Below are positions 24,691 to 34,043 of a stretch of 64,000 bases of DNA, piece after piece. The stretch covers positions 682,001 through 746,000 of the forward strand of contig NC_015709.1 in the NCBI RefSeq assembly GCF_000218875.1. Reading direction: 5' to 3'. A program made the translations under genes and the position numbers. Origin of the DNA: Zymomonas mobilis subsp. pomaceae ATCC 29192. Lineage in GTDB: Bacteria; Pseudomonadota; Alphaproteobacteria; Sphingomonadales; Sphingomonadaceae. The notes below the pieces were generated by a model, which was not told the origin of the DNA, ran no database searches, and worked only from the letters and a program-made list of their open reading frames with translations. The stretch's first letter is position 1. Every line of letters begins with the position of its first letter.

Positions 24691-25377
24691 ATGAAGCATT
24701 TTGTGAATTCCTCTTTTACGATAGCGTTTATGGCACTTGTGGCTCTGGCTGCAACGCCTGCGGACGCACGTAAAAAGGCACTTCAACCTGACCCTAACTT
24801 TGCCGCGACCTTTCCGGACGATCCCAGACCGGCGGTGACGCCAAATGGGGCCATTTTCCAGCCGACCTATGGCTATATGCCCATTATCTCAGGGGCACGT
24901 GCTTCCCATGTTGGCGATATGGTGACGATTACGCTCACGGAATCTTTTGCGGCGAGCAAGTCTGCAAATACAACAACGTCTCGTTCAGGGGGTATTGCCC
25001 TTATTCCTCCGACGACGGGTGTTTTGGCAGCCTTTAAAAGCACTGATGCGGCCGCCAGCAGTTCACAAAACTTTAAAGGGTCAGGCACAACCGGACAGTC
25101 AAACAGTCTTTCCGGCGAAATTACGGCGACAGTGGCACGTGTTTTTCCTGATGGCACCATGCTTATTCGGGGTGAAAAAATTATGACCATCAACCGAGGG
25201 GATGAACATATTCGTATCTCCGGTTTGGTTCGACCTTGGGATATTGATGGCACCAATCATGTGCTTTCAACCCGTATTGGGGATGCTCGTATCAGTTACA
25301 CCGGCACCGGAGATGTCGCCAGAGCCAGCCGCATGGGTTGGTTAGGACGCTTTTTCCAAGCCATCAGTCCTTTCTAA
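24691..25377 (+). CDS. flgH: Flagellar L-ring protein FlgH (no lipobox cysteine)
   Basis: FlgH builds the outer-membrane L ring. The 228-residue protein has an N-terminal signal (MKHFVNSSFTIAFMALVALA, then ATPADA) and family motifs ARASHVGDMVTITLTESFAA, DGTMLIRGEKIMTINRGDEH, SGLVRPWDIDGTN and a C-terminal GWLGRFFQAISPF. Enteric FlgH is a lipoprotein; this one has no cysteine at all, so it cannot be lipidated in the usual way and probably uses signal peptidase I. The start is the ATG right after flgG; the frame is open 13 codons upstream inside flgG. Confidence 0.94.
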   Translation: MKHFVNSSFTIAFMALVALAATPADARKKALQPDPNFAATFPDDPRPAVTPNGAIFQPTYGYMPIISGARASHVGDMVTITLTESFAASKSANTTTSRSGGIALIPPTTGVLAAFKSTDAAASSSQNFKGSGTTGQSNSLSGEITATVARVFPDGTMLIRGEKIMTINRGDEHIRISGLVRPWDIDGTNHVLSTRIGDARISYTGTGDVARASRMGWLGRFFQAISPF

Positions 25378-25391
25378 TGGACAGGGAGTCT

Positions 25392-26549
25392 ATGGGCATT
25401 TTGTTTTTTGCACCTGAAAGAGGCACTATAGGCAGGTTATTCCGTTCGGGGATGCTTGGACTACTGCTTCTCTGTCTGGGATTAATGACGCCCTTTATGA
25501 CAGCGGCACAGGCAGATCGCATTAAAGATCTCGGTGCTTTTCAGGGTATGCGAACCAACCAATTGACCGGATATGGTATTGTGACGGGTTTGGCCGGAAC
25601 GGGCGATTCCAGTTTGCAATATACCATTGCCGCTATGACGGCATTATCTGCGCGTTTCGGGCTGAGTATGCCCAGCAATGTCAGCCCGACTTTGCAAGAT
25701 GCCGCTGCGGTTATTGTGACAGCGGATTTGCCCCCTTTTGCAAAGCCGGGTCAACCTATTGACATTACGGTATCTGCATTGGGACGGGCGCGCTCTATCC
25801 GTGGTGGTGCCTTGATGATTACGCCGCTTTATGGTGCGGATGGTCAGATTTACGCCATGGCACAAGGTAACCTTGAAGTCGGCGGCCTCGGTATTAGTGG
25901 ACGGGATGGTTCTAATCTGACCGTCAATATTCCGACTGCCGGCCGTATCCCGAGTGGGGCCACCGTTGAACGGGCGGTCGATCCCGGTTTTGCCTCGGCA
26001 CCTTATTTACAGTTTAACTTAAGTGAAGCTGATCTCACAAATGTGCAGCGGGTAGCAACCGCGATCAACAACGCCCTTGGCCCCGGTCGTGCGCATGTTC
26101 TGGATGGTGTTTCCGTGGCGATCACCGCACCAGAAGGCGCAGAAGTCCGCACGGCTTTGATGGGTGAGATTGAAAATCTGCCTGTTGATCGTGCCGATGC
26201 CCGTGCCCGTGTTACGATCAATGCCCGTACCGGCACAATCGTTATCAATGGTGCAGTCCGAATATCACCGGCTGCCATTACTCATGGTCGATTAACTGTA
26301 AGAGTGGATGAAAACTATGGTGTTTCTCAACCGAATGCCTTTGGACAGGGACAAACCGCCGTCGTACCTAACAGCACGATTACAGCGGAACAGACCCGTT
26401 CACCTATGTTCCATCTTCAAACCGGCGCTAATCTGACAGACATCGTAAAAGCGGTGAATGCCATTGGTGCTACCCCGGGCGATTTGGCCGCTATTTTAGA
26501 AGGCTTGAAACAGGCCGGGGCCATGAATGCGGATTTGATAATCTTATGA
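25392..26549 (+). CDS. flgI: Flagellar P-ring protein FlgI
   Basis: FlgI forms the periplasmic P ring. From the ATG after AGGGAG the product is 385 residues; an ATG overlapping the flgH stop would add five. A signal peptide ends near MTAAQA, followed by the mature start DRIKDLGAFQGMRTNQLTGY, and the C-terminus ends with VKAVNAIGATPGDLAAILEG and LKQAGAMNADLIIL, as in other FlgI proteins. The stop overlaps flgJ by four bases. FlgA, its chaperone, is encoded in the leftward arm. Confidence 0.96.
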   Translation: MGILFFAPERGTIGRLFRSGMLGLLLLCLGLMTPFMTAAQADRIKDLGAFQGMRTNQLTGYGIVTGLAGTGDSSLQYTIAAMTALSARFGLSMPSNVSPTLQDAAAVIVTADLPPFAKPGQPIDITVSALGRARSIRGGALMITPLYGADGQIYAMAQGNLEVGGLGISGRDGSNLTVNIPTAGRIPSGATVERAVDPGFASAPYLQFNLSEADLTNVQRVATAINNALGPGRAHVLDGVSVAITAPEGAEVRTALMGEIENLPVDRADARARVTINARTGTIVINGAVRISPAAITHGRLTVRVDENYGVSQPNAFGQGQTAVVPNSTITAEQTRSPMFHLQTGANLTDIVKAVNAIGATPGDLAAILEGLKQAGAMNADLIIL

Positions 26550-26932
26550 GTAGTATTTCAAAAATCACGACTGGTCAGTCTTTGGCCAGCGAACTGGCTG
26601 CCAGTCAAAACAACATCGCGTCTTCCAGCGCGGCGTCGGCAGCTGTCAAAGCTTATGGAGAGGCTTCTTCTGCAAAAACGGATAATTCCAAAATTGCCGC
26701 TGTGGCTCAAAAGTTTGAGGCGATTTTCAATCGGCAAATGCTTTCTGAAATGCGTAAAGCTTCCCTTTCTGATGATGATCTGTTGGGAAGTGATGCCGAA
26801 GATCAATTCCGCGATATGCAGGATTCAAAATTAGCGGATAACTTGGCTGCTAATTCGGGTCATAACGGTATCTCGGCTATGTTGATCCAACAAATGGGGG
26901 GACAACTCTCGGCTTCAACAGGCACGAAATAA
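26546..26932 (+). CDS. flgJ: Rod-binding protein, FlgJ N-terminal domain only
   Basis: The 128-residue protein carries the rod-binding domain: VAQKFEAIFNRQMLSEMRKA followed by QFRDMQDSKLADNLAANSGH and NGISAMLIQQM. Enteric FlgJ (313 residues) adds a C-terminal glucosaminidase that cuts peptidoglycan for the rod; it is absent here. Single-domain FlgJ is common in alphaproteobacteria, where a separate lytic transglycosylase does that job. The stop comes at a natural end and no remnant follows, so this is not a truncation. The start overlaps flgI, and it is the last gene of the flgB run. Confidence 0.92.
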   Translation: MSSISKITTGQSLASELAASQNNIASSSAASAAVKAYGEASSAKTDNSKIAAVAQKFEAIFNRQMLSEMRKASLSDDDLLGSDAEDQFRDMQDSKLADNLAANSGHNGISAMLIQQMGGQLSASTGTK

Positions 26933-26991
26933 AATAATATCTCTGAACATAGGGATAAAAAACTTTTAAAAATAATAGTTTATAAGAATAT

Positions 26992-27025
26992 CTGCCCTAT
27001 TTTTCTAAAAAATTTATAAGGGCAG
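26992..27025 (+). repeat. Hairpin between flgJ and flgK
   Basis: Arms CTGCCCT and AGGGCAG with a 20-base A/T loop lie 60 bases after the flgJ stop. It may mark the end of the flgBCDEFGHIJ transcript or the leader of flgK-flgL. There is no T-run, and no sigma-54 site with correct spacing in this 166-base gap. Confidence 0.4.
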
Positions 27026-27098
27026 TCGTAAATAAACATAAGATAAGTGCAGCCGGTCAGAAACGATCCTCTGCATGGTGACAGGATAGTGAAACGAT

Positions 27099-28472
27099 AT
27101 GAGCGATATTCTTCAAATCGGAGCTTCTGGCGTCCTTAACTACGGTAAGGCGATGGACGTTATCAGCGAAAACGTTTCCAATGCCCAAACCACCGGCTAT
27201 GCAAGACGTGATGTTAAATTAACGGAAGCCCCTAATGGCGGAAGCGGTATTCTTGGCCTTAATCAGGTTAGCGGGAATGGCGTATCGACCCAATCGGTTA
27301 CCCGCGCATGGGATGGATTTGCCGCTACCCATGTCCGCAATACCGCCAGTGATGCCGGTGAAGCTAGCGCCGTTTCCCGTTGGATGTCCTCGGCTGAAAC
27401 GGCTATTAACAGCGGAACTTCTGGCACAGATAGCCAGATAACCTCTTTCTTTACCAGTATTACGGCGCTTGCTTCCAATCCTTCTAATACGACCCAGCAA
27501 TCTGCGGCTATTACCTCTCTTAGTGATGCCACAAAAGCGATCAGCGATTCAGCCACCAGCCTGAAAGGCGTTTCCACCGGGATTAGTGATGAAGCCGATG
27601 GCACGGTTTCGGTTATCAATTCCGATCTTAGCACCTTGGCGAAGGTCAACACCGCCATGTTGCAAACCCCTGCCGGCACGGATGCCTCGGCCGGTCTTGC
27701 CGATCAGCGCGATCAGTTGTTGGATGATCTTTCTTCAAAAATCGGTATCAATGCCGATATTGCCAGTAATGGTACCGTCAAAATAACGCTTAGCGGCAGC
27801 GGAAACGGACAGACGTTATTGTCCAGCACGGCGGCAGGTCAATTCGCCGGTTCGTTTTCCTCTTCGATGGATTCAAGTGGTAATCTGACTATTGGCGTAA
27901 AAGACGCGCTTAATAGTAGTAATAATCGCAATATGACCAATACCGCAGGGGGTTCCCTTACGGGTTTGATGACTGTTGCCTCCAATGTTGCCGATGAGCG
28001 TAGTGATTTAAATACTATCGCAAGTGACTTTGTGACGCAGGTCAATAGCTGGAATGGTAACGGAACCACCACGTCAGGCGCGACAGGGGGTGACTTATTA
28101 TCCATTACCGATGGCGATGCTACCACGATTACGACTACAACCAGTGATGGCAGTGCTATCGCGGGGGCGAATTCGTCTAGCGCCAATGGTAACTTGCAAA
28201 ATATTTCTAATTTGCGGGGCAGTAATGGCGTAGAAGCCAATTATGCTACGCTGGTTAGCAATAATGCCCAGCTGACCTCCACCGCTTCTACGAATGCGAC
28301 CAATACTGAAAATTTATACACAACAGCCTCAAAAACGCGGGACAGTTTATCCGGTGTCGATCTGGATACTGAAGCGGCACAGCTCCTTCGTTATCAGCAA
28401 GCCTATCAAGCATCTGCTAAAGTATTGCAGGTCGCGCAATCGACCATGCAATCTATCTTCGAACTGTTTTAA
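27099..28472 (+). CDS. flgK: Hook-filament junction protein FlgK (HAP1)
   Basis: FlgK forms the first junction zone between hook and filament. The 457-residue protein begins with a rod/hook-type motif (AMDVISENVSNAQTTGYARR) and ends with SLSGVDLDTEAAQLLRYQQA and YQASAKVLQVAQSTMQSIFE, diagnostic for FlgK. The middle is Ser/Thr/Asn-rich and low in complexity. An AGGATAG site precedes the ATG. flgL follows after 12 bases, so the two junction proteins form an operon, likely of the late class. Confidence 0.95.
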   Translation: MSDILQIGASGVLNYGKAMDVISENVSNAQTTGYARRDVKLTEAPNGGSGILGLNQVSGNGVSTQSVTRAWDGFAATHVRNTASDAGEASAVSRWMSSAETAINSGTSGTDSQITSFFTSITALASNPSNTTQQSAAITSLSDATKAISDSATSLKGVSTGISDEADGTVSVINSDLSTLAKVNTAMLQTPAGTDASAGLADQRDQLLDDLSSKIGINADIASNGTVKITLSGSGNGQTLLSSTAAGQFAGSFSSSMDSSGNLTIGVKDALNSSNNRNMTNTAGGSLTGLMTVASNVADERSDLNTIASDFVTQVNSWNGNGTTTSGATGGDLLSITDGDATTITTTTSDGSAIAGANSSSANGNLQNISNLRGSNGVEANYATLVSNNAQLTSTASTNATNTENLYTTASKTRDSLSGVDLDTEAAQLLRYQQAYQASAKVLQVAQSTMQSIFELF

Positions 28473-28484
28473 GGAGGGCTACGT

Positions 28485-29342
28485 ATGTTAACGCGAATTG
28501 GTCTTAATAACGTTATCAGCAGTATGCAATCGACGAATAGTCAGATACAAAAATACCAAGATCAGACGGATACAGGTATTAAAATTCAAAAGCCTTCTGA
28601 TGATCCGGTTGCGGCCAATCAAATCGGGAATCTTAATCGTAGTCTAAGCAACAATAGTGCTTATACTTCGAATGTTAAGACTGCGACCGCCGTATCTGAT
28701 CAGTCCGGTGCAGCCTTGTCCGATATGGCAACCCAGCTTAGTTCGATCCAGAATTACTTACAACAGGCTATGAATAGCACCAGTAATGATTCAACTCGGG
28801 GTGTATTGGCCGGTGAAATCGGAAGTGCCGCTGATCAAATCAATTCGTATAAAACGACAACTGATAGCAATGGTAACGCCTTATTTCCAGCGAGCTCTAA
28901 CCAACTGATTACCTATCCGATCGGTGATAATCGGTCTGTGGCCGCTACGCTCTCCCAGAGTCAGGTTTTTAGTTTTACCGCCAGTTCGGGAAGCAGCGCT
29001 GGGACAAGTGTTGATCTGACGACTTTGTTGCAAAACACCCAAACAGCGATCAAAAATAATGATACCGCTGGAATGTCCGATGCCTTGGGTCAGATTCAGG
29101 ATGCGATTACCAATACAACTAATATGCAAGGACAACAAGGTGTGCTTGCAACCCAATTAAGCAACCAAAGTGATCGCCTCTCTAGTCAGTCTGTTACGCT
29201 AAAAACGACACGGTCTTCCTTGCAAGATGCCGATGTCACAGAAGTTTACAGCAATTTATCTGCGCTCGTTACTCAGCAAGCCGCTGAACAGTCAGCGCTT
29301 ATTCGTGTGTCGAGTTCAAATCTCTTCGACAAGCTGGGTTAA
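28485..29342 (+). CDS. flgL: Hook-filament junction protein FlgL (HAP3)
   Basis: FlgL forms the second junction zone and is related to flagellin. The 285-residue protein has the flagellin-like N-terminus with TDTGIKIQKPSDDPVAANQI and a C-terminal coiled coil with DADVTEVYSNLSALVTQQAA and EQSALIRVSSSNLFDKLG. A strong AAGGAGGGC ribosome-binding site precedes the ATG. It is the end of the flgK-flgL unit; a palindrome and an AT-rich gap separate it from motA. Confidence 0.95.
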   Translation: MLTRIGLNNVISSMQSTNSQIQKYQDQTDTGIKIQKPSDDPVAANQIGNLNRSLSNNSAYTSNVKTATAVSDQSGAALSDMATQLSSIQNYLQQAMNSTSNDSTRGVLAGEIGSAADQINSYKTTTDSNGNALFPASSNQLITYPIGDNRSVAATLSQSQVFSFTASSGSSAGTSVDLTTLLQNTQTAIKNNDTAGMSDALGQIQDAITNTTNMQGQQGVLATQLSNQSDRLSSQSVTLKTTRSSLQDADVTEVYSNLSALVTQQAAEQSALIRVSSSNLFDKLG

Positions 29343-29486
29343 GAAATGAATAGACACTTTTTAAAGATATGGCTTTTCGCTATGCGTTAGAAATATTTAA
29401 TTAATTACGCTTTGTATGAATAGAATATTTTATATCTGTATTCATATAATATTTTAAATAACAATATTTACCTGCCGCTACTTCTT

Positions 29487-29508
29487 TGTAACAAGGTAGC
29501 TTGTTACA
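29487..29508 (+). promoter_or_regulatory. Nine-bp palindrome in the motA leader
   Basis: TGTAACAAG and CTTGTTACA flank the four bases GTAG, a perfect operator-like palindrome 52 bases before the motA ATG. It could bind a dimeric regulator or weakly end the flgL transcript; the short TTTAAA that follows is a poor T-tract. The rest of the 217-base gap is A/T-rich without other clear signals. Confidence 0.4.
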
Positions 29509-29559
29509 TTTAAATAATACTAATCGGGAAGTAAAAATGACCCGTCAGAAAGGCTTTTA

Positions 29560-30423
29560 ATGTTCGCGGCAATCGGCTTTGTTATTTTGCTCGTTATGGT
29601 GTTCGGTGGTTTTGCCATTACCGGCGGCCATCTCGGACCAGTATTAGAAGCAATTCCGCATGAGCTGATTGTTATCGGAGGTGCTTCTATAGGCAGTGTT
29701 GTTGCTGGTAACTCAATGCTCGAACTTAAATTATTGATGAAGGGTTTTTCCGCTGTTTTTAAAGGCCCCAAATTTAAAAAAGAGGATTATAAGGATACTA
29801 TCTTCCTTGTGGGAAGGCTGATGCGCACCCTGAGAACAGAAGGGCCGGTCGCGTTGGAATCCCATGTTGAAAATCCTGAATCCAGTGCCTTTTTTACAGA
29901 ATTTCCGAGACTGCTCAAGGACAAAACCCTGGTGCGGCTTATTACGGATACGTTGCGTCTGGTTGTGGTTTCATCGGGAACGCTTGACCCCAATGCCGTT
30001 GAAGATGTGATGGATAACACCCTTAAAACGCATCATCATGAAGTTGTTCTACCCGCAGATATTCTGCAAAACCTATCTGAAGCGCTTCCCGCTTTTGGTA
30101 TTGTCGCGGCCGTTTTGGGGGTGGTCAAAACCATGGGTTCCATTGACCAACCGCCGCCTATTCTTGGGGCAATGATCGGTTCTGCCTTAGTGAGTACTTT
30201 CTTAGGGGTGCTGCTTGCGTATGGTATCGTCGCCCCAATGGCTAATCGTTGCCGTGCGGTGATTGATTCCGACAATCATATTTATCAGGTTATCAAACAA
30301 ATGATTGTTTCTTCTATGCAGGGACACCCCCTTCCCTTGGTCATTGAAGCGGCACGATCTGATATTCCAGAAGAAAATAAACCAGAATTTGCCGAAATAT
30401 TTGATGGGATGCGGGGGCGTTAA
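29560..30423 (+). CDS. motA: Flagellar stator protein MotA
   Basis: MotA and MotB form the proton-conducting stator that turns the rotor. The 287-residue protein has four membrane spans: FAAIGFVILLVMVFGGFAI at the N-terminus, a second at LIVIGGASIGSVVAG, and two at ALPAFGIVAAVLGVVKTM and LVSTFLGVLLAYGIVAPMAN, with the functional prolines. The cytoplasmic loop between spans 2 and 3 is charged, for FliG contact. Length is typical (285-295). motB follows after 69 bases. Confidence 0.95.
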   Translation: MFAAIGFVILLVMVFGGFAITGGHLGPVLEAIPHELIVIGGASIGSVVAGNSMLELKLLMKGFSAVFKGPKFKKEDYKDTIFLVGRLMRTLRTEGPVALESHVENPESSAFFTEFPRLLKDKTLVRLITDTLRLVVVSSGTLDPNAVEDVMDNTLKTHHHEVVLPADILQNLSEALPAFGIVAAVLGVVKTMGSIDQPPPILGAMIGSALVSTFLGVLLAYGIVAPMANRCRAVIDSDNHIYQVIKQMIVSSMQGHPLPLVIEAARSDIPEENKPEFAEIFDGMRGR

Positions 30424-30492
30424 TCTCTTAAGGCACCGCTATTTCAGGCAGGACCATCATAAAGACAGAAAAAATTTTAAGGGCAAAAGCCG

Positions 30493-31473
30493 GTGGCAAG
30501 AAAAAGCAATAAGAATGAGGCCGAAGTTCGGCCAATTATCGTTAAAAAAATTATTGCTGATGACCATGCGGGCCACCACGGTGGGGCTTGGAAAGTGGCC
30601 TATGCTGACTTCGTGACCGCAATGATGGCCTTCTTCCTATTGCTATGGCTTTTGGGGGCAACCAACGACAAAGAACGTAAAGGCATAGCGGATTACTTTA
30701 AGCCGACCATTCTTTCCGAACCTACCGATAATTCTAATGGGGGTGTAGGCTTCTTAAAGGGCGACACCTTGGCGGTTGATCAAGATTTGCCGACCCATGC
30801 TAAACTTTCACCGGATGGCCCAAAACTGATTGCTAAAAATCCTGATACCTTGGCGCAAGCCAAAGAAATTATCAAACAGCATGATCAGCAGCGCTTTGAT
30901 CAGCTCCGTAAAATGCTTGAAGAACATATGCAAAAAGACCCCGCTTTGGCAAAATTGAAACAAAGTGTGCGTTTAGTTGAAACGCGCGAGGGATTACGCA
31001 TTGATCTTGTTGATCAATCCGATTTTGCTATGTTTACACTGGGCACTGAAACCATGGTGCCCCCTGCTCGAAAACTTATTGCTGAGGTGGCACGTGTTAT
31101 CAAAGATGTGCCTAATATGATTATCGTCAGAGGCCATACAGATGCACTACCCTATGCCTCTGGGCGTAATGTTAATAACTGGACATTATCAGCGGATCGG
31201 GCCGACGCAACACGTCAGGCCTTGATTGCAGGCGGTGTCAATGTGGATCGTTTTGACCGGATCGAAGGTCTTGCTGATCGCGAACCCTATGTTCCAGATA
31301 ACCGTATGGATCCCCGCAATCGTCGTATGTCTATCATTCTTAGCTGGCTTAATAATGACAGCGGCCGTGATCAGCCAATAACCTCCAATGAAGGACGATC
31401 AGACCCGACCCCTCATGAGACCAAGGCCGCCGCTACACTGAATACCCAGTCTCAAAATAAGGCTACGAAATAA
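30493..31473 (+). CDS. motB: Flagellar stator protein MotB
   Basis: MotB anchors the stator to peptidoglycan and carries the proton-binding Asp. The start is a GTG. The 326-residue protein has the span WKVAYADFVTAMMAFFLLLW with Asp39, a plug and linker region, and a C-terminal OmpA-like domain with MIIVRGHTDALPYASG and NWTLSADRADATRQALIAGG. It pairs with the motA just upstream and converges on the CckA-like kinase gene seven bases away, with no obvious terminator between them. Confidence 0.95.
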   Translation: MARKSNKNEAEVRPIIVKKIIADDHAGHHGGAWKVAYADFVTAMMAFFLLLWLLGATNDKERKGIADYFKPTILSEPTDNSNGGVGFLKGDTLAVDQDLPTHAKLSPDGPKLIAKNPDTLAQAKEIIKQHDQQRFDQLRKMLEEHMQKDPALAKLKQSVRLVETREGLRIDLVDQSDFAMFTLGTETMVPPARKLIAEVARVIKDVPNMIIVRGHTDALPYASGRNVNNWTLSADRADATRQALIAGGVNVDRFDRIEGLADREPYVPDNRMDPRNRRMSIILSWLNNDSGRDQPITSNEGRSDPTPHETKAAATLNTQSQNKATK

Positions 31474-31480
31474 GGTATAA

Positions 31481-33880
31481 TTATTCCTTGGCATTTAAGA
31501 CTTTACCCACGGCTATGGCTAAGTCCTGAATAGAAAAAGGTTTAGGTAAAAAGGCGACATGTTCTAAACTGATAGAACGGCGTAGCTGTTCTTCGGCATA
31601 GCCGGAAATGAATAATACGGGTAAATCTGGTCTGAGTTTGCGGGCTTCACTTCCCAAGGTCGGGCCATCCATGCCCGGCATAACGACATCAGAAATTAAA
31701 AGGTCAATCTTGGAATTATCTTTTAATAGAGAGAGGGCTTCTTCGCCATTTTCGGCGGTCAAAACATCATAGCCCTGACGTTTTAAGCCAAAGCCTGCTA
31801 CATTCCGCACAGTTTCTTCATCTTCTACTAATAAAATCTTGCCGCTACCCCATAATAAGGCCGATTTTTCAACAGAAACTTCTATTTGTTTTTGGGGTGC
31901 GACACCTTCATAGACGGGGAGATAAATAGTAAACTGTGTGCCGACACCCATTTCGGAATCGGCAAAAATAAAGCCGCCTGACTGTCTTACGATACCATAG
32001 ACGGTAGCCAACCCAAGACCGGTGCCTTTCCCTACTTCTTTGGTTGTGAAAAAAGGCTCAAATATTTTACTAAGAATTTCAGGTGGGATACCCGAGCCCG
32101 TATCAGAAATAATCAAAGCCGTGTATTCACCATCAGGTATGCTATGATTGGTATTTTTATGCACGTCTTCAACAGAAATAGGCTGGGTTTGGATAGTTAA
32201 ATGGCGCTGTTCTCGACTGTTCATCATCGCATCACGCGCATTAACCGCTAAATTAACGATGACTTGTTCAAGCTGTCCCGGATCGGCTCTCACAAGGCCA
32301 AGATTACGGCCATGCTTAACCGTCAGTAAAATCTTCTCGCCTAATAATCTTTTTAAAAGATTAGAAATTTCTGAAATGACATCCGGTAATTGCAGTATCT
32401 GGGGCCGCATAGTCTGCTGACGAGAAAAAGCCAACAATTGACGGGTTAAAGCGGCGGCACGATTACTATTATGCCGTATCTGCTGAATATCATCATAATC
32501 ACTATCGCCCGGAACATGGCGCATCCGCATGACATCGCAATATCCAATAATAGCGGTCAAAATATTGTTAAAATCATGGGCGACGCCCCCTGCTAACTGT
32601 CCGACTGCCTGCATCCGTGTGGCTTGTGCCATTTGTTGTTTAATCTGATTTTCGGCACCTGATTCTCTAAGACTGATGACGACGGCTATGCCCCCTAAAT
32701 GGCGTGTCCCTGTCAGCATCAAGACGATTGTTTCTTCGGGCTTAGAGGCTAACCTGACTGAAATTTCACCTGAAAGAGGCTGCCCTGCCCCATAACGATG
32801 AACAGCATCCGCTACCGCAGCTTTGTCCTCTTGTACGACCCAATCGCTAGGATAAAGCACCGACTGACGAGACATACTGACCGTCTGCACCATCGCCCGA
32901 TTCATAAACAACAACCTTCCGTCTTGGCCCGTAATAGCTAAACTATAAGGCAAGATAGAAAGCATTGAGCAGATAACATCGAGTATATCTTTACTATTGC
33001 GAAGAGCCCCCGAAATTTCATCCATCATCAAAATAAGGCTATCGCTTGTCTTATTGTTGCGATCCAAATCAACTTTTACCAAGCGGAGGGCTGATTTATT
33101 TTCTACAGCGCCTTTTATAAAATACTGACCGTTCATATCGCTTTCAAAAAGTGACATGAAATCAGCCCCTACTATAGAGCCATCCGGAAATCCGGTCTGT
33201 CGAAAAGTTAATATTGGGCTGGCGGTAAGAATATGGCCTTGGGCATCAAGTAAAGCGGTCATAATGCCCGCTTCGGCTAATGATGTGCTGATTTCACCTT
33301 CAATGAGAATCTGAATATTTTTTGAAAGTTTAGCGGTATTATCCTGAATAAGACGCCAAATTAGATAATTATTATGGATACCCGCCCGCTGGATAGAAAT
33401 TTTATATCTGTCGCCTGTATCTCTTCCCCATGTAAAAAGACTGATACCATTCCGCCAGACTTGCCTTAGCGCTTGTTCAAAAAGGGCTTTTTCCGAGGGA
33501 GATTCTGCAAATTCGGAAGGGTCACCTAGTGTAGGGAACCATTGAGTATAAAGGCTACTCGCAGCCCAAATTTTACCGGATCGATCATTTATAACAATAG
33601 CTTCTTGATCATTTTCGATAATAGCCTGCAACAAAGCTAAGTCGGGTAAATTAACCGTAGAAGGCATCGAATTTTTAAGAAACAAGCGATAAAAAGAAGC
33701 GGCGAACAAAATAGAAAAAAGTATCGTAATGAGAAACAAAAAAGATAATCTATAATCTTTTAAAAACCACTCTAATAGAAAAAAAGGCAGAAATAGAAAT
33801 ATAAATGCAATAAAAATAGAAAACCAGAATATCGATTTCTGGCCTTTTTTTAGAAAATAAAAAGGCAAAGCAAATTTCAT
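31481..33880 (-). CDS. cckA: Hybrid sensor histidine kinase, CckA-like
   Basis: CckA controls CtrA phosphorylation in alphaproteobacteria. The 799-residue protein has two N-terminal membrane spans (about residues 17-36 and 45-65), PAS-type sensor regions through about residue 410, a dimerisation/phosphoacceptor helix GQLAGGVAHDFNNILTAIIG with His435, a HATPase domain with VNLAVNARDAM and GSGIPPEILSKIFEPFFT, then GKGTGLGLATVYGIV, and a C-terminal receiver domain (ILLVEDEETVR, Asp731 in SDVVMPGMDG, Lys in FLPKPF). That order and the wording around His435 match CckA. No cognate ChpT or CtrA gene is in the window. The gene faces motB tail to tail. Confidence 0.88.
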   Translation of the reverse strand: MKFALPFYFLKKGQKSIFWFSIFIAFIFLFLPFFLLEWFLKDYRLSFLFLITILFSILFAASFYRLFLKNSMPSTVNLPDLALLQAIIENDQEAIVINDRSGKIWAASSLYTQWFPTLGDPSEFAESPSEKALFEQALRQVWRNGISLFTWGRDTGDRYKISIQRAGIHNNYLIWRLIQDNTAKLSKNIQILIEGEISTSLAEAGIMTALLDAQGHILTASPILTFRQTGFPDGSIVGADFMSLFESDMNGQYFIKGAVENKSALRLVKVDLDRNNKTSDSLILMMDEISGALRNSKDILDVICSMLSILPYSLAITGQDGRLLFMNRAMVQTVSMSRQSVLYPSDWVVQEDKAAVADAVHRYGAGQPLSGEISVRLASKPEETIVLMLTGTRHLGGIAVVISLRESGAENQIKQQMAQATRMQAVGQLAGGVAHDFNNILTAIIGYCDVMRMRHVPGDSDYDDIQQIRHNSNRAAALTRQLLAFSRQQTMRPQILQLPDVISEISNLLKRLLGEKILLTVKHGRNLGLVRADPGQLEQVIVNLAVNARDAMMNSREQRHLTIQTQPISVEDVHKNTNHSIPDGEYTALIISDTGSGIPPEILSKIFEPFFTTKEVGKGTGLGLATVYGIVRQSGGFIFADSEMGVGTQFTIYLPVYEGVAPQKQIEVSVEKSALLWGSGKILLVEDEETVRNVAGFGLKRQGYDVLTAENGEEALSLLKDNSKIDLLISDVVMPGMDGPTLGSEARKLRPDLPVLFISGYAEEQLRRSISLEHVAFLPKPFSIQDLAIAVGKVLNAKE

Positions 33881-33975
33881 AGGATTTTCATCGCTTAGCC
33901 TATCACGAAGGTCAAGCCGCTTACTTTTCCATAGGAGGCTTTAATAGGAGAAAAGCCATCGCCTTTTGCAAAAGC

Positions 33976-34018
33976 TATTTCGTGCCCTGTCTTAGATAAA
34001 AACACATACCACGAAATA
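33976..34018 (-). repeat. Inverted repeat between cckA and accA
   Basis: Arms TATTTCGTG and CACGAAATA are perfect over nine bases with a 25-base spacer. With the hairpin next to the accA stop, it fills most of the 181-base gap. Role unknown; part of the cckA leader or of the accA 3' end. Confidence 0.4.
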
Positions 34019-34043
34019 ACCTTTTACAAAAAAACATCCGTAG

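Noticed and set aside
29360-29400. TGGC...GC resembling a sigma-54 promoter before motA
   Set aside because: The spacing between the GG and GC pairs is eleven bases, not ten, which normally abolishes function.
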